64,000 nucleotides of DNA from positions 1,364,001 to 1,428,000 of the forward strand of contig CAMRHE010000355.1 in assembly GCA_947044405.1 (NCBI GenBank), given 5' to 3'. The stretch comes from Leptodactylus fallax. Taxonomy: Eukaryota; Chordata; Amphibia; Anura; Leptodactylidae. Shown here one piece after another: positions 51,997 through 63,963 of this stretch. Under the pieces are notes generated by a model. The model saw only the letters and a program-made list of their open reading frames with translations. It was not told the origin of the DNA and did not search any database. Position numbers and translations under genes: made by a program. Each line of letters opens with the position of its first letter. Within the stretch, counting starts at the first letter, position 1.

Positions 51997-52768
51997 TAAA
52001 CCATTCCACTGTAGCTCTGGCTGTATGTTTAGGATCATTGTCTTGCTGGAAGGTGAATCTCCTTCCCAGTCTCAAGTCTATTGCAGCCTCCAACAGGTTT
52101 TCTTCCAGGATTGCCCTATATTTAGCTACATCCATCTTCCCATCAACTCTGAGCAGCTTCCCTGTCCCTACTGAAGAAAAGCCTCCCCATAGCATGATGC
52201 TGCCACCACCATGTTTCACAGTGGGGATGGTGTTTTCAGAGTGATGAACAGTGTTACTTTTCTGCCACACATAGCCCTTTGCATTTAGGCCAAAAAGTTC
52301 AACTTTGGTCTCATCTGACCAGAGCACCTTCTTCCACATGTTTGCTGTGTCCCCTATATGGCTTGTGGCAAACTGCAAACAACACTTCTTATGTCTTTCT
52401 TTCAACAATGGTTTTCTTCTTACCACTCTTCCATAAAGGCCAGATTTGTAGAGTGCACGACTTATAGTTGTCCTGTGGACAGATTCTCCCACCTGAGCTG
52501 TATATTTGTGCAGCTCCTCCAGAGTGACCATGGGCCTCTTGGCTGCTTCTCTGACCAGTGTTCTCCTTGCTTGATCTGTCAGTTTAGGTGGATAGTCATG
52601 TCTTGGTAGGTTTGCAGTTGTATAATACTTTTTCCATTTTTGGTTGATGGATTGAACAGTACTTCTTGGGATGCTCAAAGCTTGGGATATGTTTTTATAA
52701 TCTAACCCTGCTTTAAACTTCTCCACAACTTTATCTCTGACCTGTCTGGTGAGTTCCTTGGTCTTTAT
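51997..52768 (-). pseudogene. Element 7 transposase, N-terminal part
   Basis: The expected start codon is ATA (52766-52768) instead of ATG, followed by KTKELTRQVRDKVVEKFKAG. HTH units, a linker, WSDET (first D), [10 protein letters not shown] and QQDNDPKH (second D) are all in frame up to the L1 at TVEWF. So three lesions disable the gene: lost start codon, L1 insertion, and E-to-V in the other part. It is clearly related to the open transposase at 5719-6741. Confidence 0.92.
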
Positions 52769-53119
52769 GATTCTGTTTGTTCACTAGTGTTCTCTAACAA
52801 ACCACTGAGGACTTCACAGAACAGGTGTATTTATACTGAGACTAAATTACAAACAGCTGGACTCTATTGGCTAATTAAGTGACTTCTGAAGGCAATTGAT
52901 TGCACTAGATTTTATTTAGGGGTATCAGAGTACAGGGGGCTGAATACTTTTGCACGTCACACTTTTCAGATTTTTGTTTGATTAAAATTTTGAAAATCAT
53001 GTGTCATCTTTGTTCCACTTCACAATTATTTGCTAAGAAAATACATTTAAGTTTGTGGTTGTAAGGTGACAAAATGTGAAAAAGTTCATGGGGTATGAAT
53101 ACTTTTACAAGGCACTGTA

Positions 53120-55544
53120 TATCATAATTCATGTTTTAGAACCATCTACATACAGCAATATGATGAGGGAACACAAAAACTTCCCTGGATCCAAGAACCT
53201 GGGTAGATAACCTTCAGAACCACAACAATTTACATATCTTCACAAAGGATTATTATTTCATGCTTGGTATTCAATGGTCAGACTGCTAGAGATACAACCA
53301 GAGAAGGAAAATACTGCTTTGTTTTGTTAACTTTTGTTAACCAGCTCCCTGGCTCCCCGTGGCAAATGAATGGGGCTTATCAGCAGGGAGTCTCGTGCTG
53401 TGGACTTTGCAACTCAATCGGCATATTTTTTAGCGTTCTGTTCCAATCTCTACCTGCCATTAAAAACAATGGGAGGAAGAATCAGGGGTGAAATACACCT
53501 TAAAATTATTGTCCAATTTCTCCATCTGAACATACCCTAAAAGTGTCTTACTCTGAAATACAATGATACAATGTGCTGCTCATTACCTCAACTAGAAAAG
53601 CAGATACATTAGATTTAAAAAAGCACTGTCTGAACTCAGCCAAACAGTTGGCAACTGTATTCATAGACATTTTCTTCAGTCCACATGAACCTTTAATGTC
53701 CATCATTAATAGAAAAACCAAACAATGCCCCTATGTGAGCCTAGCAAATTAACAGAAAATAACCCTAAACAGACTGCGGTAACCCATGGCTTATTCACCT
53801 GGCCAGTTCTTCTTTGTCATCTAAACTACTCAGACTTTGGTACTTATGATTCAATGATCTGTTCGAGCAGTAAAGTGATAAAGTCATTTATTCAGTGTAT
53901 AAATAGCATCAAGAGATTGTGTCCTATGCATGTGTAAAAAATACAGGAAACATTTGCAGCTATGGTCGTCCCCAAGATCCTATTTCTTAGGTTATGTTCA
54001 CTTCTGTGTTTGAGGATTTATTGTATATTCCTTAAAAAAAAAAAATGCTATTTTGCTTGTGCTATTTTGTCCAATAGAATGACAGAGCAGAAAAGTGGAA
54101 AAATAAACAGCGATGATGTGACTATAGCCTAAAGTGACATTTACACATAGGGAACTCTTACTCCATCTGCTTCTTTATAAGACAAAAATACTACGTAGCT
54201 TCGGATTGAATGGGCTAATAATGACGCATTGTGTATTCTCTTGTACAGTATATTCAGTGTCAGCAACATAAGAGGAAATCCTTTTTCTGTCCCTGTATTC
54301 ATATTCTCAGCTTCCTGATGCAAGCAGAAAGTGAGAGATGATGTGTGTTGGCCACCAGGGTTCCAGATCCTCTGACGTTCAGGGAACACTGCAACAGCAC
54401 AAAATAAGCTTTGCAGCTTCCTGGTGACACATCCAACTCTCCTAAAATAGCTGCAAACTTTACATTTCACATATCAAGTAGAATTCTTTTATGTAGTCTA
54501 TTAATCCCGCATGGCGTTCAATAATGGTCAGATCCTCAACCTCAGACTCCAATGATACATATGACATTGATGAGAGAAGCTACTTTTGGCCTCTAGGGTC
54601 ACAGAAAAACCTCCTGTGATCTGTCTGCCTCACATATTTAACCTTCACTGACCTTCACTTCCATTGACGTGTGTAAAATATTTCTTACATGACTGGTTTC
54701 TATGAAGTTATATAACTGAAAGGGTTTTCTACACAACTAAAATCCATTTTTATTCATGTCCCCTATAGTGACCATTAGTGCAAGTGTCAAAGCCTCCATC
54801 TTCTGAAAGGTGGCCAGGGGATTTCAGGGAATGCTGAGAGCCGCAATGCTAGGAAAACGATTTACCCTTATGTTGTTAGACACATGGCGCAGTTGTAGTT
54901 ATTAGTTTGTAAGCAAGGCAAGATCTCCCCTGTGAACTCTGTTCTTGTAAGCAGCCAAGAGGAAGAATATCTTAAAAGGGAATCAGTGGGATACTGGAAC
55001 AATCTGCACAGAAAATAGGAGGTTAAAGACTCTTATGTCCATGTAAATGCCTCATATCAAAGGGATTAAAGAAAATAATCACATCATAAAGATTTCTGAA
55101 AATACGACAAAACACAATCCTAACAAACCTTACATACCCTGTTATTACTTACATGAAAGCCAACATGTAAGGTCAAACCAATGAGATTAAGGTGTCCTGC
55201 ACAGCTATAAAACAACTTGCATCAATAATGTGGAATATTTAAAACTGACACGTAAAAAGGGTCTAAGACATCATTGGAGTTACTACAACAATTGCAAACA
55301 TGGGCAGATAATGTGGTTACAGAGGTTTAGGATATAGGACAGATAACTGATATTGATATTCATGTATTAGAACTGAATCTCATCTTTTTGAACAGTTTCT
55401 GGCCCACATAAATGACTCTATAATATAATATATAATATAATATATTACTTCACTAACTTGAGCTTTGATTTATTTAAAGACTGAGTTTACAACATATAAA
55501 ATAAGAAATAAAGCACCTTTACAAATAGTCTTTATTAAAAATCT
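53120..55544. other. Non-coding DNA, nothing recognised
   Basis: No transposon ends or protein-like frames seen. An open frame of 109 codons at 54141-54470 has no recognisable motif. Confidence 0.5.
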
Positions 55545-56352
55545 GCTCTAATGGTTGGAGGTCAGCGCTTAATGGCAAAATGGCATCTTATACATCTACC
55601 ATCTCTATCCCTAGGAAGTACAACCCTTCAAAGCTCAGACTATGTGCATAACTTGGGCATAGTTATTGATGGGGAACTGTCTCCCAGGAACCAGGTATCC
55701 TCTATTATCAAATCTTACTTCCACCTGAGGAACATTGCAAAAATAAAACATCTTATTCCAACAGAAAATTTCTCCACGCTGGTCCATGTCTTCATAACCT
55801 TGCATCTGAACTGCTGTAATACCCTAAATGTAGGTCTTTCAGAAGAAATACATCGCCTTCAGCTAGTCCAAAATGCTGCAGCAAGGTTAATAACCAAACA
55901 ACCCCGACATGCTCCCATAACCCGCATCCTCTGCTGACTGCACTGGCTGCCTATAAAATGGGGATAACTTTTAAAGTCTGCTTGATGACCTTTAAATCCA
56001 TTAACAACTTAGGCGCTGACTACTCAAAAGAACTTCTGCAGTCCAACAATCCTTGCAGACCTCTCAGATCAGCAGGCGCAAATGAACTGTCCATCCCAGG
56101 ATCCACCTTACACAATCTGGAGCCAAAGACTTTTACCATGCAGCGCCCACTCTCTGGAATGCACTACCCGGACTGATCAGAGAGATCTCATCCCTGGACA
56201 ATTTTATATAAAAACTCAACACAACTCTATTCAGTCTGGTATTTTGAGGGCAAATAACACCCTCACTATACATAGAATACTACACATTGCCATTTAGTTA
56301 ACCACCAGACTGCGCTTTGAGTCTGTTGTGAGAAAAGCGCATTAGAAATGGT
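55545..56352 (+). mobile_element. L2-type LINE fragment
   Basis: The end of an L2-like RT is followed by the conserved 3' tail with TGCGCTTTGAGTC and GAGAAAAGCGCATTAGAAAT, in which GCGCTTT and AAAGCGC pair as the L2 3' hairpin. 5' truncated; no target duplication found. Confidence 0.8.
55551..56215 (+). pseudogene. L2 RT C-terminal fragment
   Basis: Recognisable segments are DYVHNLGIVIDGELS, SYFHLRNIAKIKHL, LNCCNTLNVGL and LQLVQNAAARLITK, in the order seen at the end of L2/CR1-group reverse transcriptases. A TGA at 55935-55937 and a frameshift near 55957 interrupt it; the second frame continues ITFKVCLMTFKSINN. The catalytic motifs lie upstream and are missing. Confidence 0.85.
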
Positions 56353-57199
56353 GGTTGTGTTTACAACGCACATGATTTTTTTTATAGTCTATATCCATGG
56401 ATACAAATGGCTCTGCAAAGGAGCTGCAGACACGAAAAAAGGGTAGTTGCTTCATTCTGGATGTACTGGAGCAATAAATATGATTGGTTGCAAAGTCTGT
56501 ATATACTAATAAATAACAGGGTGCATTTGCATTATCCTTTTGGCACGTCTGACAAGTGAGCTCCCAGCATATACATCAAACCTAACCATGGACCCCCCAT
56601 TCCCTCTACAAAGGAAAAAAAAAGTCTGTTAGGCTGGTAGAGGTTGCTATATCTTCTTTTTGGTTTCAGCACAGTATTCTTTTGTTTTTGTATTGGAGTC
56701 TACACATCACAATGTCTATACAATGGCATAATTCTGAGGTATGTATATCCTGCTGTGTCCCGGATGGACACTGGAAATGCAGTGTGAATGCAACCATATA
56801 CATATACATGCATCATACTTTGATTACATCAGTTGAACACAACACTCTATATATAGTACCAGTGTGGTTTATGCTTGACTTTGGTTACGCAAGTTAAACG
56901 TCTTTCTTTAGGTGATGATCACAAGTCATTTACTATAGATACCATACATAATTTGCTATCGTTATAGTTATATTCACATGCGACAGATTTGTTTAAGATT
57001 AACCTATACAACAGAATGGAGCTTGTAGAAATATGTGCACATGTTGTAGAAATAATTCACAGAGATGCACAGAGCAGATTTTAGTTGCAACTTTTACAAA
57101 AAATCTGCTACATGTGAATCCCTCTAGAGAGTAGCATAATACTAAAATGCCCCATGTTGAAGATACAGATCTGTTCATTATCCAGGGCAGTGTCTTCAT
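56353..57199. other. Non-coding DNA, nothing recognised
   Basis: No repeats or genes recognised. Confidence 0.5.
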
Positions 57200-57480
57200 A
57201 GGGTGGGTTCACACTTGCGCCGGCACTCCGTCCACCGCGAATCAGACCTAAATGTCGGAAAACTGTCTAGGCACTGGATAGGGAAAGGATTGCGACGCTT
57301 TGCTTAAAACCCCATTCACTTGAATGGGTTTTTAAAGCAATGCGCGGGTGTGCGCTTACACCCTCTGCTCTGCCAAACCAGTTTTAAGCAAAGTGTCGCA
57401 AACCTTTCCCTATTCAGTTTTCCGACATTTAGGTCGGATTCGCGACGGACGGAGTGTTGCCGCAAGTGTGAACCCACCCT
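57200..57480. mobile_element. Foldback MITE (AGGGTGGGTTCACACTTG type)
   Basis: The left end AGGGTGGGTTCACACTTGCG and right end CGCAAGTGTGAACCCACCCT are inverted repeats, and further blocks (CCTAAATGTCGGAAAACTG, TTTGCTTAAAAC) pair inside, so almost all 281 bp can fold. The flanks do not show a clear duplication. Confidence 0.8.
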
Positions 57481-58599
57481 TATACATACGTCTTTTAAGC
57501 CTTTAACAATAGAATGACATTATTTGCCTATACATATTTTTGGTATACAGATAAAATAGGTCAAATATATAGTTTGAAAAAAACCCGAAAAAATATAAGT
57601 ACAAATAAGTCAAAGGTTATTGTCCAGGATATAACTATTTACGGTATGGATAGTTCAAGAAAAGAATGTATATAATCCTCCCACACTCCAGAGACATACT
57701 GATAGATAACTTAGATTGTGAGTTGGGACAGTGATGACAATATCTGTGAAGCGCTGCAGAATATGATGGCGCTTACAAGTAAGCAAAATAAATAAATATA
57801 ATGCACACAAAAACAAAACTTAAAGTGCGAGTAAAGTTTTCTGCGTTTCCAATATGTCAGTCTCCCTACGCTTGGATTGTCAACCACACAGTAGATAGAA
57901 ACATGAAATATGTATGAGCACATGAAATACCGATTGTCTTCTGTACTCTGCTACACGTTGGAGGTCATGACCACATATCCACTCATGCTTGTGGAGGTCT
58001 CCAGCAATGCACTGCGATAATTTACTGCAGGACTAAGACATAGATAAGGAGCACAGACATGCCTTTAATGCTCCCCCAAGGAAACTAAATCAAGCACAGG
58101 AATTGTCTGAGCTAAATATTGAGCTTTATATAGAACCAGCATGAATCTACAGCATAAGACGTGTTTAATGCTTCGACAACCTCTTATATGTAATTTACAA
58201 TACGAACCATGCCACATTTGCCATATTGTACATTTATAACATAAAGTTTAAAAACACTTGGGTGATTCATGAAATGCACTTAAAAATGACTTGACTTATC
58301 ACTTCATCTAATTTAAAAAAAAATTGCACACATTGAGAAAAATTCATCAAATAGTTTGACACAAATTTTGAAAAGGGCAGTCTTTTGAAAACTGCCTGTG
58401 GTTTTGCGACTTTTTTTTAGGTGCAGTAAGTGTATAATGTGACTTTTTAGAGGTTTATGCCAAAGTCAGGGTGGAGAGATTTTACGCCTAGAAATGTGAC
58501 TTGTAGTAGGTGCAGTTGTTGAATTTGAATAATTTCTCAGCACTTTTTTTTTTTTACAATAACTTTATTAGCTTTTCAATATGTACAAAGATTCATGTA
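57481..58599. other. Non-coding DNA, nothing recognised
   Basis: A T run at 58546-58556 followed by ACAATAACTTTATTAGC may be the reversed tail of a retroposon. Nothing else seen. Confidence 0.4.
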
Positions 58600-58966
58600 C
58601 AGGTGCATCGCAATAAATTAGAATATCGTTGAAATGTTTATTTCTTTCAGTAAATTAAAAAAGAGACGACCTATATTTTCTAGAGTCTTTAAACACAGAG
58701 TTTTCTATTTCAAGTGTTTTATTTCTGTAAATGTTGATTATGGATTACAGATAATAAAAAACAAATTCTAAGAAAATTTGAATACTGTAAAAAAAAGTTC
58801 AGTATTGTAAATTCAGTGTGTCACCTGCCAGGGTTTCCCGTAGCCTTTAAATGGTCCCTCAGTCTGGTTCAGTAGGACACACAATCATGGAAGACGCTGA
58901 TTATGAATTGTATTACTGAAATGAATGAACATTTCAAAAATATTCTAATTTATTGAGATGCACCTG
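58600..58966 (+). mobile_element. Tc1/mariner-derived MITE, internally deleted
   Basis: The ends CAGGTGCATCGCAATAAATT and, inward from the right, CAGGTGCATCTCAATAAATT form a terminal repeat of about 29 bp, flanked by TA at 58598-58599 and 58967-58968. At 367 bp it has no transposase, though AATCATGGAAGACGCTGA near 58885 may be a leftover of the gene start. Confidence 0.85.
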
Positions 58967-58979
58967 TATATCCAATCAT

Positions 58980-59200
58980 AGGCAGCCAGTGTCACAGCTC
59001 AGAATCACACCTCTTGTCTGCTCCTGCCTGACACCACCCTACTGACTGTACAGTCTAAATAGCATATCAGGCGCCAAAACTAACAGCACTAATTGCTCGA
59101 TAACTGAAGGGGCTAGAGAAAAATTCCAACTGTGCCAGAATCAGTGGGGAGCATCTATATTTAATGTAAAGAGATGGACTTGGGGGTGGTGAAAGGCCCT
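58980..59200. repeat. Dispersed repeat, copy 2
   Basis: Matches 17755-17935 (see there). It continues to GGTGAAAGGCCCTCTTTAAC, which resembles the right end of TTAA MITEs. Confidence 0.6.
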
Positions 59201-59355
59201 CTTTAACTCTGATATTAAGTGACAACTTTAGGCCTTATTCACACAACAGTGAAAAATGGCTGTGACTCCATTTTTGGAATGGTAGTCATATTCCCATTGG
59301 AATATTGAAGGGTAATGGCCGGTCAAAAAATAGGACATGCCCTATTTCTCACATA

Positions 59356-60993
59356 CAGTGGGTACAGGAAGTATTCAGACCCCTTTAAATTTTTCACTCT
59401 TTGTTTCATTGCAGCCATTTGCTAAAAGCAAAAAAGTTCATTTTATTTCTCATTAATGTACACTTAGCACCTCATCTTGACAGAAAAAAAACAGAAATGT
59501 AGATATTTTTTCAAATTTATTAAAAAAGAAAAGCTGAAATATCACATGGTCATAAGTATGCATACCCTTTGCTCAGTATTGAGTAGAAGCCCCTTCCTTT
59601 TGAGCTAGTACAGCCATGAGTCTTCTTGGGAATGATGCAACAAGTTTTTCACATCTGGATTTGGGGATCCTCTGCCATTCTTCCTTTCAGATCCTCTCCT
59701 GGTCCGTCAGGTTGGATGGTGAACATTGGTGGATAGCCATTTTCAGGTCTCTCCAGAGATGCTCAATTGGGTTGAGGTCAGGGCTCTGGCTGGGCCAGTC
59801 AAGAATGGTCACAGAGTTGTTCCGTAGCCACTCCTTTGTTATTTTAGCTGTGTGCTTTGGGTCATTGTCTTGTTGGAAGGTGAACCTTCGGCCCAGTCTG
59901 AGGTCCAGAGCACTCTGGAAGAGGTTTTTTTCCAGGATCTCTCTGTACTTAGCCGCATTCATCTTTCCTTCAATTGCAACCAGTCGTCCTGTCCCTGCAG
60001 CTGAAAAACATCCCCATAGCATGATGCTGCCACCACCATGTTTCACTGTTGGGATTGTATTGGGCAGGTGATGAGCAGTGCCTGGTTTTCTCCACACATA
60101 CCGCTTAGAATTAACGCCAAAATGTTCAATCTTCATCTCATCAGATCAAAGAATCTTATTTCTCATAGTCTGGGAGTCCTTCATGTGTTTTTTGGCAAAC
60201 TCTATGCGGGCTTTCATATGTCTTGCAGTGAGGAGAGGCTTCCTTTGGGCAACTCTGCCATAAAGCCCCGACTGGTGGAGGGCTGCAGTGATAGTTGACT
60301 TTGTGGAACTTTCTCCCATCTCCCTACTGCATCTCTGGAGCTCAGCCACAGTGATCTTTGGGTTCTTCTTTACCTCTCTCACCAAGGCTCTTCTCCCACG
60401 ATTGCTCAGTTTGGCTGGAAGGCCAGGTCTAGGAAGAGTTCTGGTCGTCCCTAACTTCTTCCATTTAAGGATTATGGAGGCCACTGTGCTCTTAGGAACC
60501 GTGAGTGCTGCAGAAATTCTTTTTTAACCTTGGCCAGATCTGTGCCTTGCCACAATTCTGTCTCTGAGCTCCTTGGGCAGTTCCTTTTGACCTCACGATT
60601 CTCATTTGCTCTGACATGCACTGTGAGCTGTGAGGTCTTATATAGACAGGTGTGTGCCTTTCCTAATCAAGTCTAATCAGTTTAATTAAACACAGTTTGA
60701 CTCCAGTGAAGGAGTAGAACCATCTCAAGGAGGATCAGAAGGAAATGGACAGCTTGTGAGTTAAATGAGTATCACAGCAAAGGGTCTGAATACTTATGAC
60801 CACGTGATATTTCAGTTTTTCTTTTTTAATAAATTTGCAAAAATATCTACATTTCTGTTTTTTTCCTGTCAATATGGGGTGCTGAGTGTACATTAATGAG
60901 AAATAAAATGAACTTTTTTGCTTTTAGCAAATGGCTGCAATGAAACAGAGAGTGAAAAATTTAAAGAGGTCTGAATACTTTCCATACCCACTG
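59356..60993 (-). mobile_element. Full-length Tc1/mariner element 8
   Basis: The 1,638-bp element has long terminal inverted repeats (about 210 bp) starting CAGTGGGTACAGGAAGTATT and TA duplications at 59354-59355 and 60994-60995. Its transposase is broken in at least four places. Confidence 0.92.
59573..60605 (-). pseudogene. Tc1 transposase with four lesions
   Basis: The probable start is MRIVRSK at 60605. A single extra A in the following codons shifts the frame. A TAA follows GQG where Y is expected, and the frame is then open through TVASIILKWKK, the linker and the second HTH to MRNKIL. A TGA replaces the W before SDEMK (first catalytic D). The next open part has [25 protein letters not shown] and NPIEHLW, so all three catalytic residues survive with 34 residues between D and E. 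A TGA after ERI cuts off the tail, which continues in frame to STQY. Full length otherwise. Confidence 0.9.
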
Positions 60994-61360
60994 TATCATT
61001 CATGAAGTCTATGAGCGATCTGGGAAAACGGGTGACCCGTGGATGAAAATCAGCTGTAAAAAACTGATCTGTTTTTTAATCTGTTTTTCATAGACATTTT
61101 TTACAACGGTTGTGTGAATAGTCTTGGTGTTCACCGGCATAGTTTAGTGGGGAGCTGGCGGATGTGCAGTGCCTCTCTCTTGTGTCAACTTCATTGGTGT
61201 ACTGTGCATGTGCCATTTCCCACAGTGATGCAGAGGAATACTAAAGCTGTCAATCAAGACCAAAAGAGAAGAGTTTGGTTGGGAGGGTTTACTGGAAGTA
61301 GCTTAAGCTGAGATATCCAATTTGTGAGACTAGGTATCTCAAAATGTTCATTGAATTTAA

Positions 61361-61586
61361 AGAGTACCTTTTACCACCTCCACCAACTCTTTGTATTCCT
61401 CAATAGGGGTAGCTCCACTGATTTCGGATGCAGTTGGATTTTTTTTCTGTAGCCCCAAACATTTCTGAACAATCAGTGCTGTTTCAGCACTCAATATGCT
61501 AACTAAGCTTCCTGTTATCGGACGGCTGGTTCTGGGATTGAGACATGCAAAGAGTTGGAGTTGGTGGAGGTGATAAAAGCTCCTCT
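61361..61586. mobile_element. TTAA-flanked foldback MITE
   Basis: TTAA lies at 61357-61360 and 61587-61590. The ends AGAGTACCTTTTACCACCTC and, inward from the right, AGAGGAGCTTTTATCACCTC extend into inverted repeats of about 40 bp (CACCAACTC...). Non-coding, 226 bp. The open frame across it on the minus strand is incidental. Confidence 0.85.
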
Positions 61587-61590
61587 TTAA

Positions 61591-63680
61591 ATAATAATGT
61601 GGCACAAAGTTGTAGGCAAAGTCCCATGATATTGATCGATTTCTTAAAATAGTCCAGATATTTATTTCGTGACTGCGGGCCAGAGCATCTTTTACCGGGA
61701 TTGGCATTCTGAATCCAGGCTTAAATCTTTAATGCACTAAAACCTTTATGTGCGGCGTGGCACTGCCATTCTGCTCTTGTTTGTTATTGAGTCCTGTAGA
61801 GAAGTTAAACTCTAATGTTTTTAAGTTGCTCTTAATGCCAAAGTCAGCTGAAATGTAGAAAATGTAATCAATGGCATGGCCTGAAAGCACAGCTATCGAT
61901 TTCCTGCCTTCTCTCCAGCTGCTAGCTTACACTGAAGCCGCACTGCATCAAGCATGTTTCCAATGAAGTTAATTGGCAATGCAGAGATACCTGACCATTG
62001 ATTTATCAAATGTGATTCGAGAAGATCAGATTGTGGCTAGTGGTTCTCATCCTGGAGGCTCATATCTTCTCCTATCTTTAAAACGTCAATAGGGTTTCAT
62101 GTAATTTTTTATTTAACAAGCAGCCACAGTCAACTCATGTTTGTCCTTTGATAGCCGATAGTAATTATATTCCCCTGCTGTGGAAACGTAGGTATATGCA
62201 ACGCAGATAGAAACTAATAGAAAAATCATCCCTACATATCATCCTCCCTGATGTTATTACAGCAATCTTTGCATGAATGTAAATGATCCATGAGAAACAA
62301 AAATGGAAAAACAATATGGGGTAAAATGTAAATTACAAATCATCTCGTGCAGGGATTGTCACAAACTTGAACTATACAATACGGTATTTGCATATACAAT
62401 GTCTCAAAACTTTTTTTGATAGCAACTTAAGGTGGCCATACACATTATATTATTGTCAACCCAACCTTCCTATATGAGCAGGACCAGCCTACCAACTAAT
62501 GTGCATACAGTAGGTGCCTCCCAAAACAGAAGAAGAGTCAGTCCTTTAGATAAGCCTCTGCTTGTCTGAACACATGAGCCGAACACGTATGTGAATGAGG
62601 GAGTCAGAAAAAATAGCAAATGAGATGTTCAGCCAGAGCATCCTGAAGTTTATGTCCAGCTTCAAAAGGATGCAAAACCTTCTATCTGGCCTATCTCATT
62701 TTATTGTTCAGATCAGATTATCCATTGTTGTCTCAGGCTAGCCATGCCCTTTGGATGCGTATTGGCTAAACATCACAATTTTGATGGGTTTGATGAATTA
62801 CTTAATATGTATTGGTGCCTCCCGGGTCTCCCCAACACCAGAATTTGGAGGAGATTTTTGTTTTTGGGAATAAACAGGCTTTCTCCCCTCTCCCATGTCA
62901 ATGCACATGCACCAATCAGCCGAGCCGAGCCAAGCCTGCATGTGTGGGGGAGTCGAGCAAAATAGGTTTCTTGTGTAGCTTACAGCCATGTTAAGTGTAT
63001 GGCTAGTTTTAGATAGCAAAGGATAACATTCAACTGTACAACAATTTGAGATAAAGTATATAGAAGGCTTTGCATCCTTGGGGAGCTGGGTATAGACTTC
63101 AGATAGTTTTGACCAAACAGCTCATTTAACTTACTTATTTTTGCTGGTTTGTGCGAAGCATGCATGTCTTTTTAGTGGGGAGGCTGGCTATAGTGTACCT
63201 AAGGACAGTTTCACACAGTAATGACCAGGCTGGAAAAATCTGTCCATATTGGCCGGATTTACCAGCCCGAACTCAGCTCACCTACAAGAACTCACATGGT
63301 GAGTTGCGCTTGAGGTCGTAAATCTAGCTGATACACAGACCTAGTTTACTGGGGGTCCAACAGTCAGCACCTCTGCAGACCAACATGACTTCTGGTAAGG
63401 TTTACATGCTGGGAGCCATGCTGCTCACTCACCATTTGTAGTGGTGGTTTAAGGTACTGCAGTGCTGTCCCATTGAAGTCTATGCAGTACCCAAACCTGT
63501 CAGCAAGTAAGCAATGCGGCTCTCCGCATGTAAGCATGGACCATAATGTCCTGAAACAGCTGATATGCTTGAGTCCTAGCTGTTGGACCCCACAGTTCTA
63601 ATACTGATGGTATATCCTAAGGATAGGCAATCAGTAGTAGAAAGTGGATAAGCCCTTTAAGTTGCAGTTAGCGTTCCTTT
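61591..63680. other. Non-coding DNA with a possible MITE end
   Basis: AAGGTGGCCATACACATTA at about 62430 matches the left end of the MITE at 14359; GTGTATGGCTAGTTT near 62995 may be its partner. No gene seen. Confidence 0.4.
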
Positions 63681-63963
63681 GAGGCTAAGGCCCCATGTAG
63701 TGAACCTCAGTTAAAAAAAAAAAAAAAAAAAGCAGTGGAAATGCATTACTTTTTCCCCGAAAAATTTCCTGTGGCGTTTTTGCAGCGTTTTTCTTCCCTT
63801 ATTAGATCTATAGGGAAAACACTTGTTTCCACAGGTAAAATTGACATGCGTTTTTGAAAATGCAGCTTTTCCACAGCGTTTTTTTTTTTTTTTCCTGCAA
63901 TATGTAGTTGAGATTAGCCAGAATCTCATTCACTTTGCATGTATTGATAATGCAGCGTTTATT
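63681..63963. mobile_element. Partial foldback MITE (GGCTAAGGCCCCA type)
   Basis: GAGGCTAAGGCCCCATGTAG begins a copy of the family seen at 28649 and 37266, with paired inner blocks TGGCGTTTTTGCAGCG and ATGCAGCTTTTCCACAGCG. The matching right end is not clear before the window ends; another repeat start (TTAGGCTGTGTTTACG) lies at 63963. Confidence 0.5.

Larger units (their letters stand above)
48968..53117 (-). mobile_element. Tc1/mariner element 7, split by an L1 insertion
   Basis: The ends CAGTGCCTTGCAAAAG and the complement lie next to TA at 48966-48967 and 53118-53119. Terminal repeats are long, as in element 1, to which it is related. Without the L1 and one copy of the target duplication the element is about 1,586 bp. 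Confidence 0.93.
59231..61125. mobile_element. MITE split by Tc1 element 8
   Basis: The left end GGCCTTATTCACACAACAGTG and the right end ACGGTTGTGTGAATAGTCT are inverted repeats interrupted by a complete Tc1 (59356-60993). TTA precedes the left end; the right flank is degraded. The left end resembles that at 39477. Confidence 0.55.
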
